DNA of 64,000 bases from assembly GCA_007026445.1 (NCBI GenBank), contig VDMD01000004.1, positions 248,001 through 312,000 of the forward strand. The letters are read 5' to 3'. The notes beneath the pieces were generated by a model that saw only the letters and a program-made list of their open reading frames with translations, did no database searches and was not told the DNA's origin. Position 1 is the first letter of the stretch. Every line of letters starts with the position of its first letter. Shown here in pieces: positions 24,791 through 34,698 of this stretch. The stretch comes from Schizophyllum amplum (taxonomy: Eukaryota; Basidiomycota; Agaricomycetes; Agaricales; Schizophyllaceae). The position numbers were made by a program, and so were the translations under genes.

Positions 24791-25383
24791 ATGGCCAAGG
24801 CCGACGACATCGACGCCATCTTCGCGTCCTCCAAGGGCAAGGGGAAGGGCAAGGCGCCCGCCCCGCCTGCGATGGCGCCCCCCGCATCTGCGCCTGCGAA
24901 GAAGAAGAAAAAGGACAAGAAACGCAAGCGGGAGGCGACACCGGACGAGCCGCCGCACCATCGGCCAAGAAGCGTGTTGTCGAGACCGTTGTAGATCCCT
25001 CATCCAGTACGCCCTCAGCCGTTGCAACAAAGTCTGGTCCACCGCCATCATCGTCCAAGGCCAAGAAGAAATCCAAGCCATCCGTCGAGGAGGAAAAGTT
25101 CAAGGACTCGAAAGGCTCCAGCTCCCGTAAGAAAATTCAGGCTCGTTAAGTCATCACCCCTCATGACATTCACAGGTCGACAAACTGAAGAAGGCTGGTC
25201 TGTCTACAAAGTCGATGAGCTGGGCATCGACGAGACCGCCGGAGGTGCCTGCTCTTCATCCCCCATCTTTTCCCACTTCACTCACGCGATCCAGATACCC
25301 CACTGTGCCCCTTCGATTGCGAATGCTGTCAGTTGCCTCTCTTGTATCGCTACTCGTCGCTGACACCCGTCTCAGGCTTCTGA
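24791..25383 (+). CDS. DUF1764 family protein
   Basis: Exons: 24791..25126, 25176..25244, 25295..25327 and a terminal 8-base coding exon 25376..25383; about 148 residues. The protein starts MAKADDIDAIFASSKGKGKG, has a Lys-rich block, then RVVETVVDPSSS, KFKDSKG, TEEGWSVYKVDELGIDE and ends DTPLCPFDCECCF. The first and last segments are diagnostic of the DUF1764 family (small conserved eukaryotic protein of unknown function). The last three bases of coding (TTC) and the stop come from the tiny final exon; without that splice the family C-terminus would be lost. Near 24950 the frame slips by one base (apparent deletion) between DEP and PSAKKRVV. Head to head with SWI1. Confidence 0.8.
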
Positions 25384-26198
25384 TACCCGTCAATGTTTTT
25401 GTATTCTTACCACCACTGTATTTTTATTCATCGCCGATCTCTCCATCCTAACTGTCTCCTTCCTGAACGTCTGTTTCTCAGCAGACCCTCTGCCCCTCAA
25501 CAGTCACCCTCTCTCTGGCTCACAGGTATACTTTCATGATCGCACTCAGGATCTGAGAGTTCAAGAACGAGCCGACATTGAGAAGAGCCTTACCTCCGCA
25601 GGAATGGTCCGTCGCTTTAAATCCTTTGCGCGGCTGCCAGCCGAGTTTGGGTAACATCATCTCCTACCTGCGTACTACAAGCTATGTGTACGTCTCTTAG
25701 CCTCCGCCTTGACCTCTTTCGCTGACACCCTGCACAGATCGTATCTCGAGCAATACATTTTTGTCTTGGTTTGCGTTTGCCTTCTCGTGCCCAGGCCCGC
25801 CCCATCTCTCTACTTTTCCCTTTATACTTACGGCTCTTTCGAAGCCTCCCGGATAGCCTTCTGGCAATGGTCCGTGGAGGTCAATCTGTAGCCAACATCG
25901 ATATAACTCATTATGCGTCCCGAGCTCTCCCACTCGATCGCGAGACGGTGCCGTTCTCCATATACGGATACATCCTCTCCCATCCTCGTACGTACTGTTG
26001 TCGTTCCCGTGTCTATGTAGGAGGCCTTGATGGCGCGGGAGACCGCCATTACCTACCGAGGCTGTAGGCCGACGACGCCTTTGCGTTGACTGTAAATATA
26101 TATTACGCATTGAATACTACGCCCGCCGTGCACTAAGTCCTATGAGTCTGCACCATGCATCATGAGCTTGACCATACAATCATGAGCTTGACCATACA
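25384..26198 (+). other. Intergenic, possible unassigned exon
   Basis: 815 bp between the DUF1764 gene and convergent CDK11. One plus-strand open stretch, roughly 25526-25649 after a CACAG acceptor, reads like protein (YFHDRTQDLRVQERADIEKS, GMVRRFKSFARLPAEFG) and could splice at a GTAACA donor to 25738. No start, partner exons or family were found, so it is not called as a gene. The rest has only weak frames. Confidence 0.25.
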
Positions 26199-26200
26199 CT
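26161..26200. repeat. 20-bp direct repeat, two copies
   Basis: CATGAGCTTGACCATACA(A/C)T at 26161-26180 and 26181-26200, 19 of 20 bases identical. It lies at the 3' end of CDK11 and overlaps its stop codon (26199-26201). Confidence 0.85.
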
Positions 26201-27782
26201 ACGGCTGATCAAACTCCGTAACGAGCTTATAGTCCGCCGCCCTCGCAGGCGCAGAGGGGCTGTCGAACACCCGGCGCTTCCTGTAAAGGAGGGTCAGCGC
26301 TCCGCCGCAGACTCGATGACAACGCAGAGTCGACAACTTCGCAAACACGATAACATAGCGTAGTCGACAACTTCGCAAACTCAATAACACAGCATAGTCG
26401 ACAAGACTGCAGACTCGACAGCACCCAAACTGCACACGTACTTTTCGCCAGCCGCCGCGGAGGGGAAGGACCCGAAGAGATCCGGATGTTTTGGTAAAGG
26501 GGATTCTCTGCCGCGTGTGTGAGTATTTGTGACAGGAGAGTTGACCTGCGCCGTGGCGCACTTGTGGCAAACAAGAAAAAGGAATCAAACAGAAACTCAC
26601 GTAAAGTACGGATGCTGCAGCGCGTCCTCTGCCGTGATGCGCTGCTCCGGATCGTATGTCAAGAGCGCCATGAGCAGGTCAAGCCCGCTCGTCGATAGGT
26701 ATGGGAACTTTTGTCGATATTGGTGCGGCTGGGGCGAGGGGAGAGCGATGGTCTTGGCTAGTGGGAGGGAAAAGTAGCCGGGCCAGGTGTTGGTGGTGGG
26801 CGGCCCGAGGAGCTTGAAGATCATGGAGAGCATCTCGAGCTCATTTTTCGCTTGGAAGAGCGGCTCTTTGAGGAGCAGCTCGGCGAATATGCAGCCGACG
26901 GACCACATGTCGACGGCGGTGGAATAGGTGGTGGCTCCGAGCAGAATTTCGGGTGCCCTGGAGAGGTCAGAAGGGGCGTATAGAGAGATGCGCGCGCGTA
27001 CCTATACCACAATGTCACTACGAGCTGCGTGAGCCCGCCAACGCCGACGGGGTCACCGTAGCGACGCGCGAGACCAAAGTCGGCGACCTTGATTGTGCCG
27101 CGGTTATTCATGAGCAGATTGCTCGTCTTCAGATCGCGATGTAGGATCCAATTATCGTGGCAGTGCGCGACCGCGGACAGCAGCTGCATCATGAGCGTCT
27201 TGATCTCGCTCTGGAGGAACGGCGCTGGCATGAGCGTGAGCAGCGACTTGAGGTCGTGCTCGATAAAGTCCATGACGACGAACACCCTTGCAACATCCGT
27301 GGGTGAACGCAGCTGGGAGCGCCCTTGGGGCGGGCGACGTACTGGGTGAGGGTGTCGCCGACGACGACCTCGCGCACGCGCACGACGTTCTCGTGGTGGC
27401 AGGCCATGAGCGCGGAGACCTCGCGGAGGGCGGTGATGGGGAAGCCGTGCTTCTCCTCGTCGAGCTTGAGCTTCTTGAGGGCGACGATGTCGCCGGTGTG
27501 CTTGTCGCGGGCGCGGAAGACGACGCCGTAGGAGCCCTCTTCGATCTGGTTGAGGCGTTCGTAGCAGTAGACGGAGCGGGAGGGGACGATGGGCGGGTGG
27601 CTGGTGCGTGGGGGGACGTAGTAGCTGTGCGCGGGCCGGGGCACGGGGGATGGCTCTGAGTCTGCGCTGCGTGCCGCCTTGAGGACACGGCGCTTCGGCT
27701 GCGGCTCCGGCGTCGCCGGCTTTTCGTCTTCGGGGTCGTCGACATCCCACTTCGAGCGCTTGCGGGACGTGGAGGCGTCCAT
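26199..27782 (-). CDS. CDK11: CDK11/PITSLRE-type cyclin-dependent kinase
   Basis: Five exons, minus strand: 27343..27782, 27002..27286, 26601..26957, 26442..26507, 26199..26280; 409 residues. After a Ser/Pro/Arg-rich N-terminus the kinase domain shows [25 protein letters not shown], the PITALREV cyclin-binding helix (PITSLRE in animals), [52 protein letters not shown] and [11 protein letters not shown]. The C-terminal [15 protein letters not shown] segment is typical for CDK11. All catalytic residues (K, HRD, DFG, APE) are present. CDK11 acts in transcription, splicing and mitosis with L-type cyclins. The last two introns are long (93 and 161 nt); the last contains a 34-bp minisatellite. Confidence 0.93.
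26307..26424. repeat. 34-bp minisatellite in last intron of CDK11
   Basis: Three consecutive 34-bp units at 26307-26340, 26341-26374 and 26375-26408, plus a partial fourth at 26409-26424. Each starts GCA(G/A)ACTC or GCAAACAC and carries a TAGTCGACAA-like core. Units differ at several positions, so the array is not brand new. It lies wholly within intron 26281..26441. Confidence 0.85.
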
Positions 27783-27850
27783 GTCAAGGTGGCGTGTGAC
27801 GCGCAGTCACAGCGACTGTTGCCTCTCACCTTCATCTCCTCCACTCAACA

Positions 27851-28834
27851 ATGGCCGACTCCGCCGCTGGTGCCGCCGACAAGAGCGTCCAGGTCAAGCT
27901 CGTTCTCCTCGGTGCGTACGCCCGGCTGCTCACCGTCGCCGCCGTCGCTCATGCCCTCTGCAGGTGAAGCCGCCGTTGGAAAATCATCTGTTGTTCTCCG
28001 CTTCGTGCGTCCCCACGCTTTCCCGCTCGACCCCCGCACCGCCTGACTCGCGTCCCAGGTCTCGGACGAGTTCCAGCCCAACAAGGAGCCCACCATCGGC
28101 GCCGCCTTCCTCACCCAGAAATGCCGGCTCGAGGATCGTGTTCTGCGCTATGAGATATGGGACACGGCCGGCCAGGAACGCTTCCACTCGCTTGCCGTGC
28201 GTCCCCGCTGCCCATTCCGCCCGCTCGCTCGCTGACCAGCCCCCAGCCTATGTACTACCGCAACGCGCAGGCGGCTGTCGTCGTCTACGACATCACAAAG
28301 GCCGCCAGCTTGGAAAAGGCCAAGTCCTGGGTGAAGGAGCTGCAGCGGCAGGCAAACCCGAACATCGTTATCGCCCTCGCCGGCAACAAGGTCGACCTTG
28401 TCCAATCCGCCGGCTCCTCATCGGGTGGTGGCAACTCGTCGGAATCGGAAGACGAGGCTGACGACGCAACCGCAACACCCGGCGAGGCCTCCGCACCCGA
28501 CGGCTCGCCGGAGAGCCTGCGCCAGGTGCCGCGGGAGGAGGCCCAGGCGTACGCGACGGAGGCGGGCCTGCTCTTCTTCGAGACTAGCGCCAAGACGGGT
28601 GAGAACGTCAACACCGTCTTCACGGAGATTGGTGCGTCATCCTGACCGTTGTATGTACGGGCGCGCGCTGACCAAGTGTGATACACAGCCAAGAAGATAC
28701 CCATCGAGCACATACTGGCCTCCACTCGTGGCGGCGCAGGACGTCCCGGCGCATCGTCCAGGCCGGGCGCACGCCAGGAGGGCGATGTCAACCTCCAAGA
28801 GGCCGCCAAGCCCAAGGAGGCCTGCAACTGCTAG
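27851..28834 (+). CDS. VPS21: Rab5-type small GTPase (Vps21/Ypt51)
   Basis: Five exons: 27851..27911, 27964..28004, 28059..28196, 28247..28631, 28689..28834; 256 residues. G motifs are complete: G1 GEAAVGKSS, switch [13 protein letters not shown]3 [21 protein letters not shown]4 NKVDL, G5 [26 protein letters not shown] fits Rab5. The C-terminus ends CNC, a CxC geranylgeranylation site. Rab5 directs fusion of early endosomes and membrane recruitment of tethers. Between NKVDLV and the [10 protein letters not shown] helix there is an extra acidic Ser/Gly-rich insert of about 40 residues ([20 protein letters not shown]), so it is longer than the usual 200-220 residues. Closely spaced (68 bp) head to head with CDK11. 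Confidence 0.93.
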
Positions 28835-29054
28835 ACAGACGTTGCCTGCCCGACTGGCCTTTCTCTTACATACATGCTTCCACGATGGATTTCTCTATGG
28901 TTTACATCTCACTCCATCCTCCTCCCCCTTTCCTCGTTATCACTTACTCGCCGCTGTAATCTTTACATTTCTAGTTTATTGATATGACGTGGATCTGTAC
29001 AGATTGTATGTGGGTGCTCCTGCTGCGCGCTGTCTGAGTCTCGCGCTGTGCCTC

Positions 29055-31120
29055 TCAGCCGACGTAAGGCGGCGGACGGGCGACATGCTCCTCCTGCTCG
29101 CGATGGCTCCCCGGCCCGGGACCAAGATAAGGCGGCGGGTCGTGCACGTGCGGCTGCTGCGGCGGTGGCGGTGGCGGGGACGACGGGTGCGCCGCCTCCA
29201 CTTCCGCATACGTCACGGGCGGCGGCGGCGACGCGCTGCGATGGCGCGGTGGGGACGCTCGCGACGACGCCGGCTCCGGCGAGCGGAAGTCCGAGTCGAT
29301 CGACGGCGGCGGGTCGGAGGGGTCATCCATCGCGGGCGGCGGGGGCGGCGGCTCCCCGCCGCGCGTGCTCTCTTCGTGCTGGTCGAGGACATGCCCGAGC
29401 GCCTCGATCGCGCGCTCCGGCTCGCGGATGTCGGCGATCTGCGTTAGGTCAGCGTCCCGCGTGGCCATCTCGAGGGTCGGCGGGGGCGTGCTGGTGCGCT
29501 GCATGTCCTCGGAGTGCCCGTCAAACTGGTCCGCAGGGCGGAAGCCGTACTCGACGCCCTCACCGGGGAAGGCGGGGAAAGGTAAGTCGGGGGCGGCGCT
29601 GGAGTCGTCCGCGGTCGGGATAATAATCTCGTTCTCGGACTCGAGGAAGGTGGGGAGGCGGTTGCCGCCCGAGGTGGAGGCTTCAGAGATGGAGAACGGG
29701 GGTGGGGCCTCGCGCTCCTCGAACGGTGGCGGCGCGCCGACGGGGATGACGCTAGGGCCAGCCTCGCCTTCTGAGTAATTCGGCGCTGCATTATCCTCGT
29801 CCGCGCGCACCGTCTGCGCAGGCGGCCGATCGTGTTTCTTGTGGTACGCCACGTCGACGTCCTGCGGGACCTCGGGCAGCGGTGCCGGCGAGGGGAGGAT
29901 GAGAACGGGGATGGAGACGGTGCTGATGCGTTCCCGCCGCTGATCGGGGTTCGCGACATCGACGAACGAGATGTGGGTATTGATCTTGAAGGTGATGCTG
30001 TGGAGGAGGGTGTGTTGAGTGATGGGGGGACAGTCCGCGTCGCTGTGCTGCTGCTCGGCGGGCGGGAGGGACACTTGAAAGTCGGAGGGCGAGCCCTGGG
30101 AGGACTGCTGGTGCAGAACGAAGCGCAGCTGGACGGTGCGCGAGGAGTGGAAGCGGCAGGATGCGCCCGAGCGCGCCAACGTAGTCCGATGTGAGGAACC
30201 CATGAAAAGCGGGGATATCGGCATATGTGACGTTGATGCAGAGGGCTCGTGGACCATGAGCGATGACTCTTCTGCATCCTTGGACACGCCCAGGTCGTCA
30301 TGAAAGCCCGTCAGCACCTCCTCTTCATCCACATCCTCCGGATCGTGCTCCTCACGCTTGACCTTGATGACCCGCACCAGTTCAGCACGGACATTGCGCA
30401 ACCGCAATCCGCGGTCCATGACGAGCTCCCGCGAGGGGGGCGGGACGGTGACATAGACAGGGATCGACTCGCCAGCAAAGAAGGTGGTGCGGGGGACCTG
30501 CACCTCGACGCGTGTCGGCTCCTGCAAACAGTGCGTCTCTGGCGCGATCGCGACGGAGTGGGAGTGCGATGTGTAGCGGCGGGTGTGCACAAGGAGGGAT
30601 TTGCTTACCGGGCGTGCGCCCGGATCCGCGGAGTGAAGGGTGGCGGTCAGGGTGTGCGAAAGGGAGGAGCGCGCGGTCATGATGGACTGCGCTGTGTCGT
30701 CCGTGAGCGGGAGCGCGAAAGGGATGCAGGAGGGGAGGGTCTCCGTCTCGGAGCTGCGCTGGAACACAATGCTCTCCTGCCTGCACAGCTCGATCTCTCG
30801 CGAGTATGCAGCCTCGGCGCTGAGCAATGTCATCGTCCTTGGAGATTCCGTAAGCGCCGCTGCTCCAGCAGACGACTGTGCACGTACACCTTATTCCAAG
30901 CCCCCGGCGTGGCGCCCTTGATCTGCAGCTCGCCCTCTACGGCGGCCTTCTCGTCCTCCGCGCCGAGGAAGCCTTTCTGGAAATTGATGGCGCCCGCTGG
31001 GGGGATGATGAGGATCTGCGGCTCGTAGCTCAGCGGTGGGCTCGCGAGGCGCTGGGGATCGGCATCGGCGTCGACAGCGTCTGGGTCCTGTCTGGAATAT
31101 GTTGGGGGGAGGTCAGACAT
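29055..31120 (-). CDS. Alpha-arrestin-like trafficking adaptor with PY motifs
   Basis: Two exons, minus strand: 30888..31120 and 29055..30837, one 50-nt intron; 671 residues. The arrestin N-domain contains GAINFQKGFLGAEDEKAAVE and GELQIKGATPGAWNKV, joined across the intron to TMTLLSAEAAYSREIELCRQ; the C-domain begins TRVEVQVPRTTFFAGESIPV with VTVPPP and CRFHSSRTVQLRFVLHQQSS. The tail is long and Pro-rich. PPxY motifs are present at the start (DLPPTY) and twice at the end (HDPPPYLG, RPPPYVG), the binding signature for Rsp5/NEDD4 ubiquitin ligases. Fungal ARTs bring such ligases to membrane transporters for endocytosis. The start at MSDLPPTYS was preferred to an upstream in-frame ATG (31135). 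Confidence 0.82.
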
Positions 31121-31447
31121 GAGCGTTTCGGTCAAAGTGCAAACTCGCGGACTGCGAGAGGCGATGATCTCCAGCGGGCCGCATCATGCGCGCCACATAC
31201 TTGACTTTTGCTTGACTTGTCCTTTTGCCCCTACTTGATTATTGGTCGCATCGCCAATCTCTCAAACTTCCATTATTCCAGAGTGTGCCCATGACGGCCC
31301 GGGGCCGACGTAACTTGGAGAAAAAAAGACACTGCCCGAGGACAGCACGTGACAACAATGGGGACTGCGCGTGACTTACAGTCACTGTTCGACTACCAGG
31401 AGACCACGTGGCTGATCAGGGGCCGTCACGCCTTGTCTCCTCCCACC
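31121..31447. promoter_or_regulatory. Divergent promoter region, arrestin / FunK1-1
   Basis: 327 bp between divergent starts. CACGTG-type boxes occur at 31346-31351 (GCACGTGACA) and 31405-31410 (CCACGTGG). No TATA box is clear. Confidence 0.4.
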
Positions 31448-34400
31448 ATGTCGTCCGCCAAAGATGCAGCTGACTCGAAGAAGATAATTCGCGTCTCTAC
31501 AGACGTACTCTACCGACGCTTTGCGTGCGGTTGGCAACGGCTGCCCTCCAAGGATGCGAAGGCACTTGCCACAACGCTTCGTGAACGTGGTCTTTTAGGA
31601 CCTGTAGCAGTCGACGCGGAAGACGGACTGGAAGGATACATTCGAGGATTATATTCTTCGATCACGCAAGCTGTAGAATATACATATCCGCAACGATTCT
31701 CGCACACCGGGCGCACGACATGCTACGAATGTTGCAAAGAAGATAGTGATGTCAAAACCAACATGAATGCCTCCGCGCTCAATGTCCTCCTTGCTAGATC
31801 CTCTAGAGGGATCGAGGAATTTGAGGAGTGCGCTCTTGATGCCTCCTTTATAGGAGCATTTTCGACATCCTCGGGCCTTCCGCAGGCACATCCGGTCGAT
31901 GTAGGAGTCATACATTTTTGGAAGAGCAACAAAGCAGAGGTATTCCCACTTTGCGGATAATCTTCACAATTCTGACGCTACTCAAGGCCGAGCGCCTAAG
32001 CATCTCTTCAGCAAATTATGCTCTGCACAATGATCTTCGACGCAAGTACATCTTCACCGTCTCCATATCTGGCCAGAATATGGACCGTGTCACCATCCAT
32101 TGTCACTCCCGCATGTTCACGGTGGCCTCGAAGGTTTTTGATTTGCACAGAGTGAGCTTCTACTATCCTCCTCTCGAAAAGCTACCATCTGATTGAGCAT
32201 CGTTATACAGAACGCCGACGAGTTGGTGCAATTCATGCTATTTACGAAGTATGCCAGCACGGCGCAGCTTGGCCTCGACCCATCTTTGACACGGATCGTC
32301 GACGGCGACAACAATTTCCAGTACGAAGTCAAGGATAGCTCGCCGCACAAGTTATGCCGGACGGTTAGCACTGCTATGGACTTCAGTCTGAAGACTGGGA
32401 CGTCTAGCAGCGCAATACGCACGTACAAGGCCCTTCGAATGACCAAGGGCGCCGATTGCAGCATCCCAGGAGATTGGCACAGCTGCGTTCTGCGCGACTA
32501 CTGGTTGGGCGACTCCAATATTTACGCCCTGGACTTGCCCGCGCGAACGGGGGTGGTGCTGGGCAACCTCGGACACGCTACATGCACTACGGAGGGATAC
32601 CGGGACAAAATCAAGAAGCTCACGACCAGCGACTGCACCGTTCTGGTCGCGGAATTCTCCACCGAACCATACGAACAGAAGAGGCAGACGGAGCGCTGTA
32701 CGCACGACATCACTGTCTATGCGAAGACTAGCGAGGAACTGAACACGATCGAAGACCCCGCTAAGCTATTCCACGCGCTAAGCCAATGTGTCAATGGTAT
32801 GTTATCTTTTCCGTCATCCTACCAGTTGACCAACCCAGTTCGCTAGCTCTTGACGGCATGCGCCGAGCTGGCCATATTCATGGAGACATGGGGCCCGAAA
32901 ACATCTTGGTCTCCTACCGCACGGCCGATGTATCTTTTGACACCAAGCAGCTCAATGGTGAATTCGCCGTCAAAATCACAGGCATGGAATATCGTGGCAT
33001 GTACAATAACGCGAAACGGCCTGATCTGCATGTAAGCCCCTGCTTCTTATGCTTCTCCTCATGAAGCTGTCTGACGGTTTTGCAGGGCAATCCGAATTTT
33101 ATCGCCGTCGAAGTTGCGCATGGAGCACACGTCTTCGCAAACCATACGCGCAGATCTTTCCTAAGATTCCGTCATGCCCTTGCATATTATTTCTTCGCAT
33201 ACAATCCACTGCACGACCTTGAATCCCTGCTTTGGATCGCCGTCGACTTCGTGCTCCACCATCTACCCCTCCGCTCGCCCATCGCCGACAGCTGGGAGAA
33301 GTGCAAGTTCTTGGTCAAGGCGCTGGAAGAGTACGGGGTGGCAATATTCCCCGTGCTCACATGGCGTGACACTGTGGATAAGATGAAGTTCTATCGGCGG
33401 GGTGAGGTGCTGGAAAGGCCATGTACGAGGGAGGACATAGAAGACCTCGCCGCAGCAAGTCATGGCGAGCAATCCGCGCTGCTCCAGATCTTCCACGTCC
33501 TCGAGGAACTGGCGAACACATACAGGGCTGTCGAGAACACGGCCACGGTCTCTCGGGAAATATTCCATGCATACTATCGGGATATGAAGTGCTTCGAGCC
33601 GTCTCTGTTCGACACAAACGCAGGAATAGTAACGGTCAAAGTGGATTGAGCCTTCGTTGAGCCTTTGGTTGAGCCTTTGTTGAGCCTCGAAAGGCTCAAA
33701 CGAAGGCTCAACGCGAGGCTCAACCTGTTTTGAAAGGCTCACCTCCAGAGCAGAGCCTTTGCAAAGGCTCAAACTAGCGTTGAGCCTTCTGTATTTGAGC
33801 CTTCTGACTGCTGAGTGTGGGTTCTTGTGGGTCCCCCACATGACGGTGCACATCATATGTAAACAAACGTGGGCCTAACATGGACTTCCAACTCGCTCAG
33901 TTCGGACGGCCTTCACCGCCGTCCGAGTGACCAGGAAATTCCGTAAAATTGCCTCAAATAAACCAGAATAACGTAGGAGTGCGTGCTATGTTGTACAATA
34001 CACATTGAGCACATAGAGGATCACAGAATGCGAAATACGGTATGTCATAGAATACTAAAAGGTTGAGCAATGGCACATCCTGGGCAGGTCCTGGGCGCCC
34101 TACTTTGACCGCACCCTTAACCGCAAAGTTGAGCCCTCAGTTGAGCCTTCTGTTGAGCCTTTCGGAGGCTCACAGCAAGGCTCGACCTGAGGCTCAACGA
34201 GGCTCAACGCACTTTGACCGCTACTAATATATGCATGGGCGCGGTTGGTGTTTGCTCAACTTGCAATGCACTTCGCAGCTGGGCACGATCCTGTCGTCAG
34301 GGTGGACCAGGTGAACAGGGATACCGGCGCGCCCTTGCAATTCGCACGAGTTGCTGCGCCAGCAGCTCAGACGCAGCCTGAAACGGACGGTGCTATGGTT

Positions 34401-34565
34401 TCTCAAGATGCTCTTGAGGCAATACAGGATACCGACATTACAATGGGCGAACCAACCAACGAACAAGCACCAAGACCGGGGAAGCGGAAGCCTGAGGACG
34501 AGCTGGAGGCAACAGAGCCTCACAAGAACAAACGAGCACGCGAAACGCCGGCTGTTCTACAATGA
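31448..34565 (+). pseudogene. FunK1 fungal protein kinase 1, last exon split by a transposon
   Basis: Exons 31448..31939, 31987..32151, 32211..32796, 32847..33031 and 33086..33649 give a 663-residue frame that stops at TGA 33647-33649. FunK1 features: GWQRLPSKD near the start, WHSCVLRDYWLGDSNIY, the catalytic-loop equivalent HIHGDMGPENILV, FIAVEVAHG and FFAYNPLHDLESLLWIAVDF. The metal-binding Asp position reads VKITGMEYRG, without the usual Asp, so catalysis is doubtful. The stop is not native: from 33629 the sequence is a transposon terminal repeat. After the element, from 34227, the same frame continues (IYAWARLVFAQLAMHF to KRKPEDELEATEPHKNKRAR) and stops at 34563-34565, matching the C-terminal shape of the second FunK1 copy. 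Whether the truncated protein is made is unknown. Confidence 0.85.
33629..34224. mobile_element. 596-bp non-autonomous DNA transposon (MITE-like)
   Basis: The left end GTAACGGTCAAAGTGGATTG and the reverse complement of the right end GTAGCGGTCAAAGTGCGTTG match over about 35 bp with few differences. Flanking TA on both sides (33627-33628 and 34225-34226) is a candidate target duplication; an alternative reading is a 3-bp AAT duplication with the repeat starting one base further out. Both arms are packed with TTGAGCC and its complement GGCTCAA, over a dozen copies, some as hairpins such as TTGAGCCTCGAAAGGCTCAA. Such subterminal arrays usually bind transposase. There is no transposase gene, so it must be mobilised in trans. 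The superfamily is undecided: TA fits Tc1/mariner-like, a 3-bp duplication with subterminal repeats fits CACTA-like elements. Confidence 0.82.
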
Positions 34566-34698
34566 GAAGAGTATCGGTTGGCATGGGATGCTTGTCGTCA
34601 ATCATGTATTCACTCTGGGTTATGCACGCAACTTATATTATTGGTACACCATGTCCGAACGTCAGCGCCCGTGAGCAATATACAGGTCAAGCCAGCAT

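Noticed and set aside
26307..26424. CRISPR-like array
   Set aside because: Head-to-tail 34-bp units without spacers in an intron of a eukaryotic gene; a minisatellite, not CRISPR.
29832..30194. Plus-strand open frame inside the arrestin gene
   Set aside because: Antisense shadow of the arrestin coding frame, rich in Gly/Val as expected for a GC-rich reverse strand.
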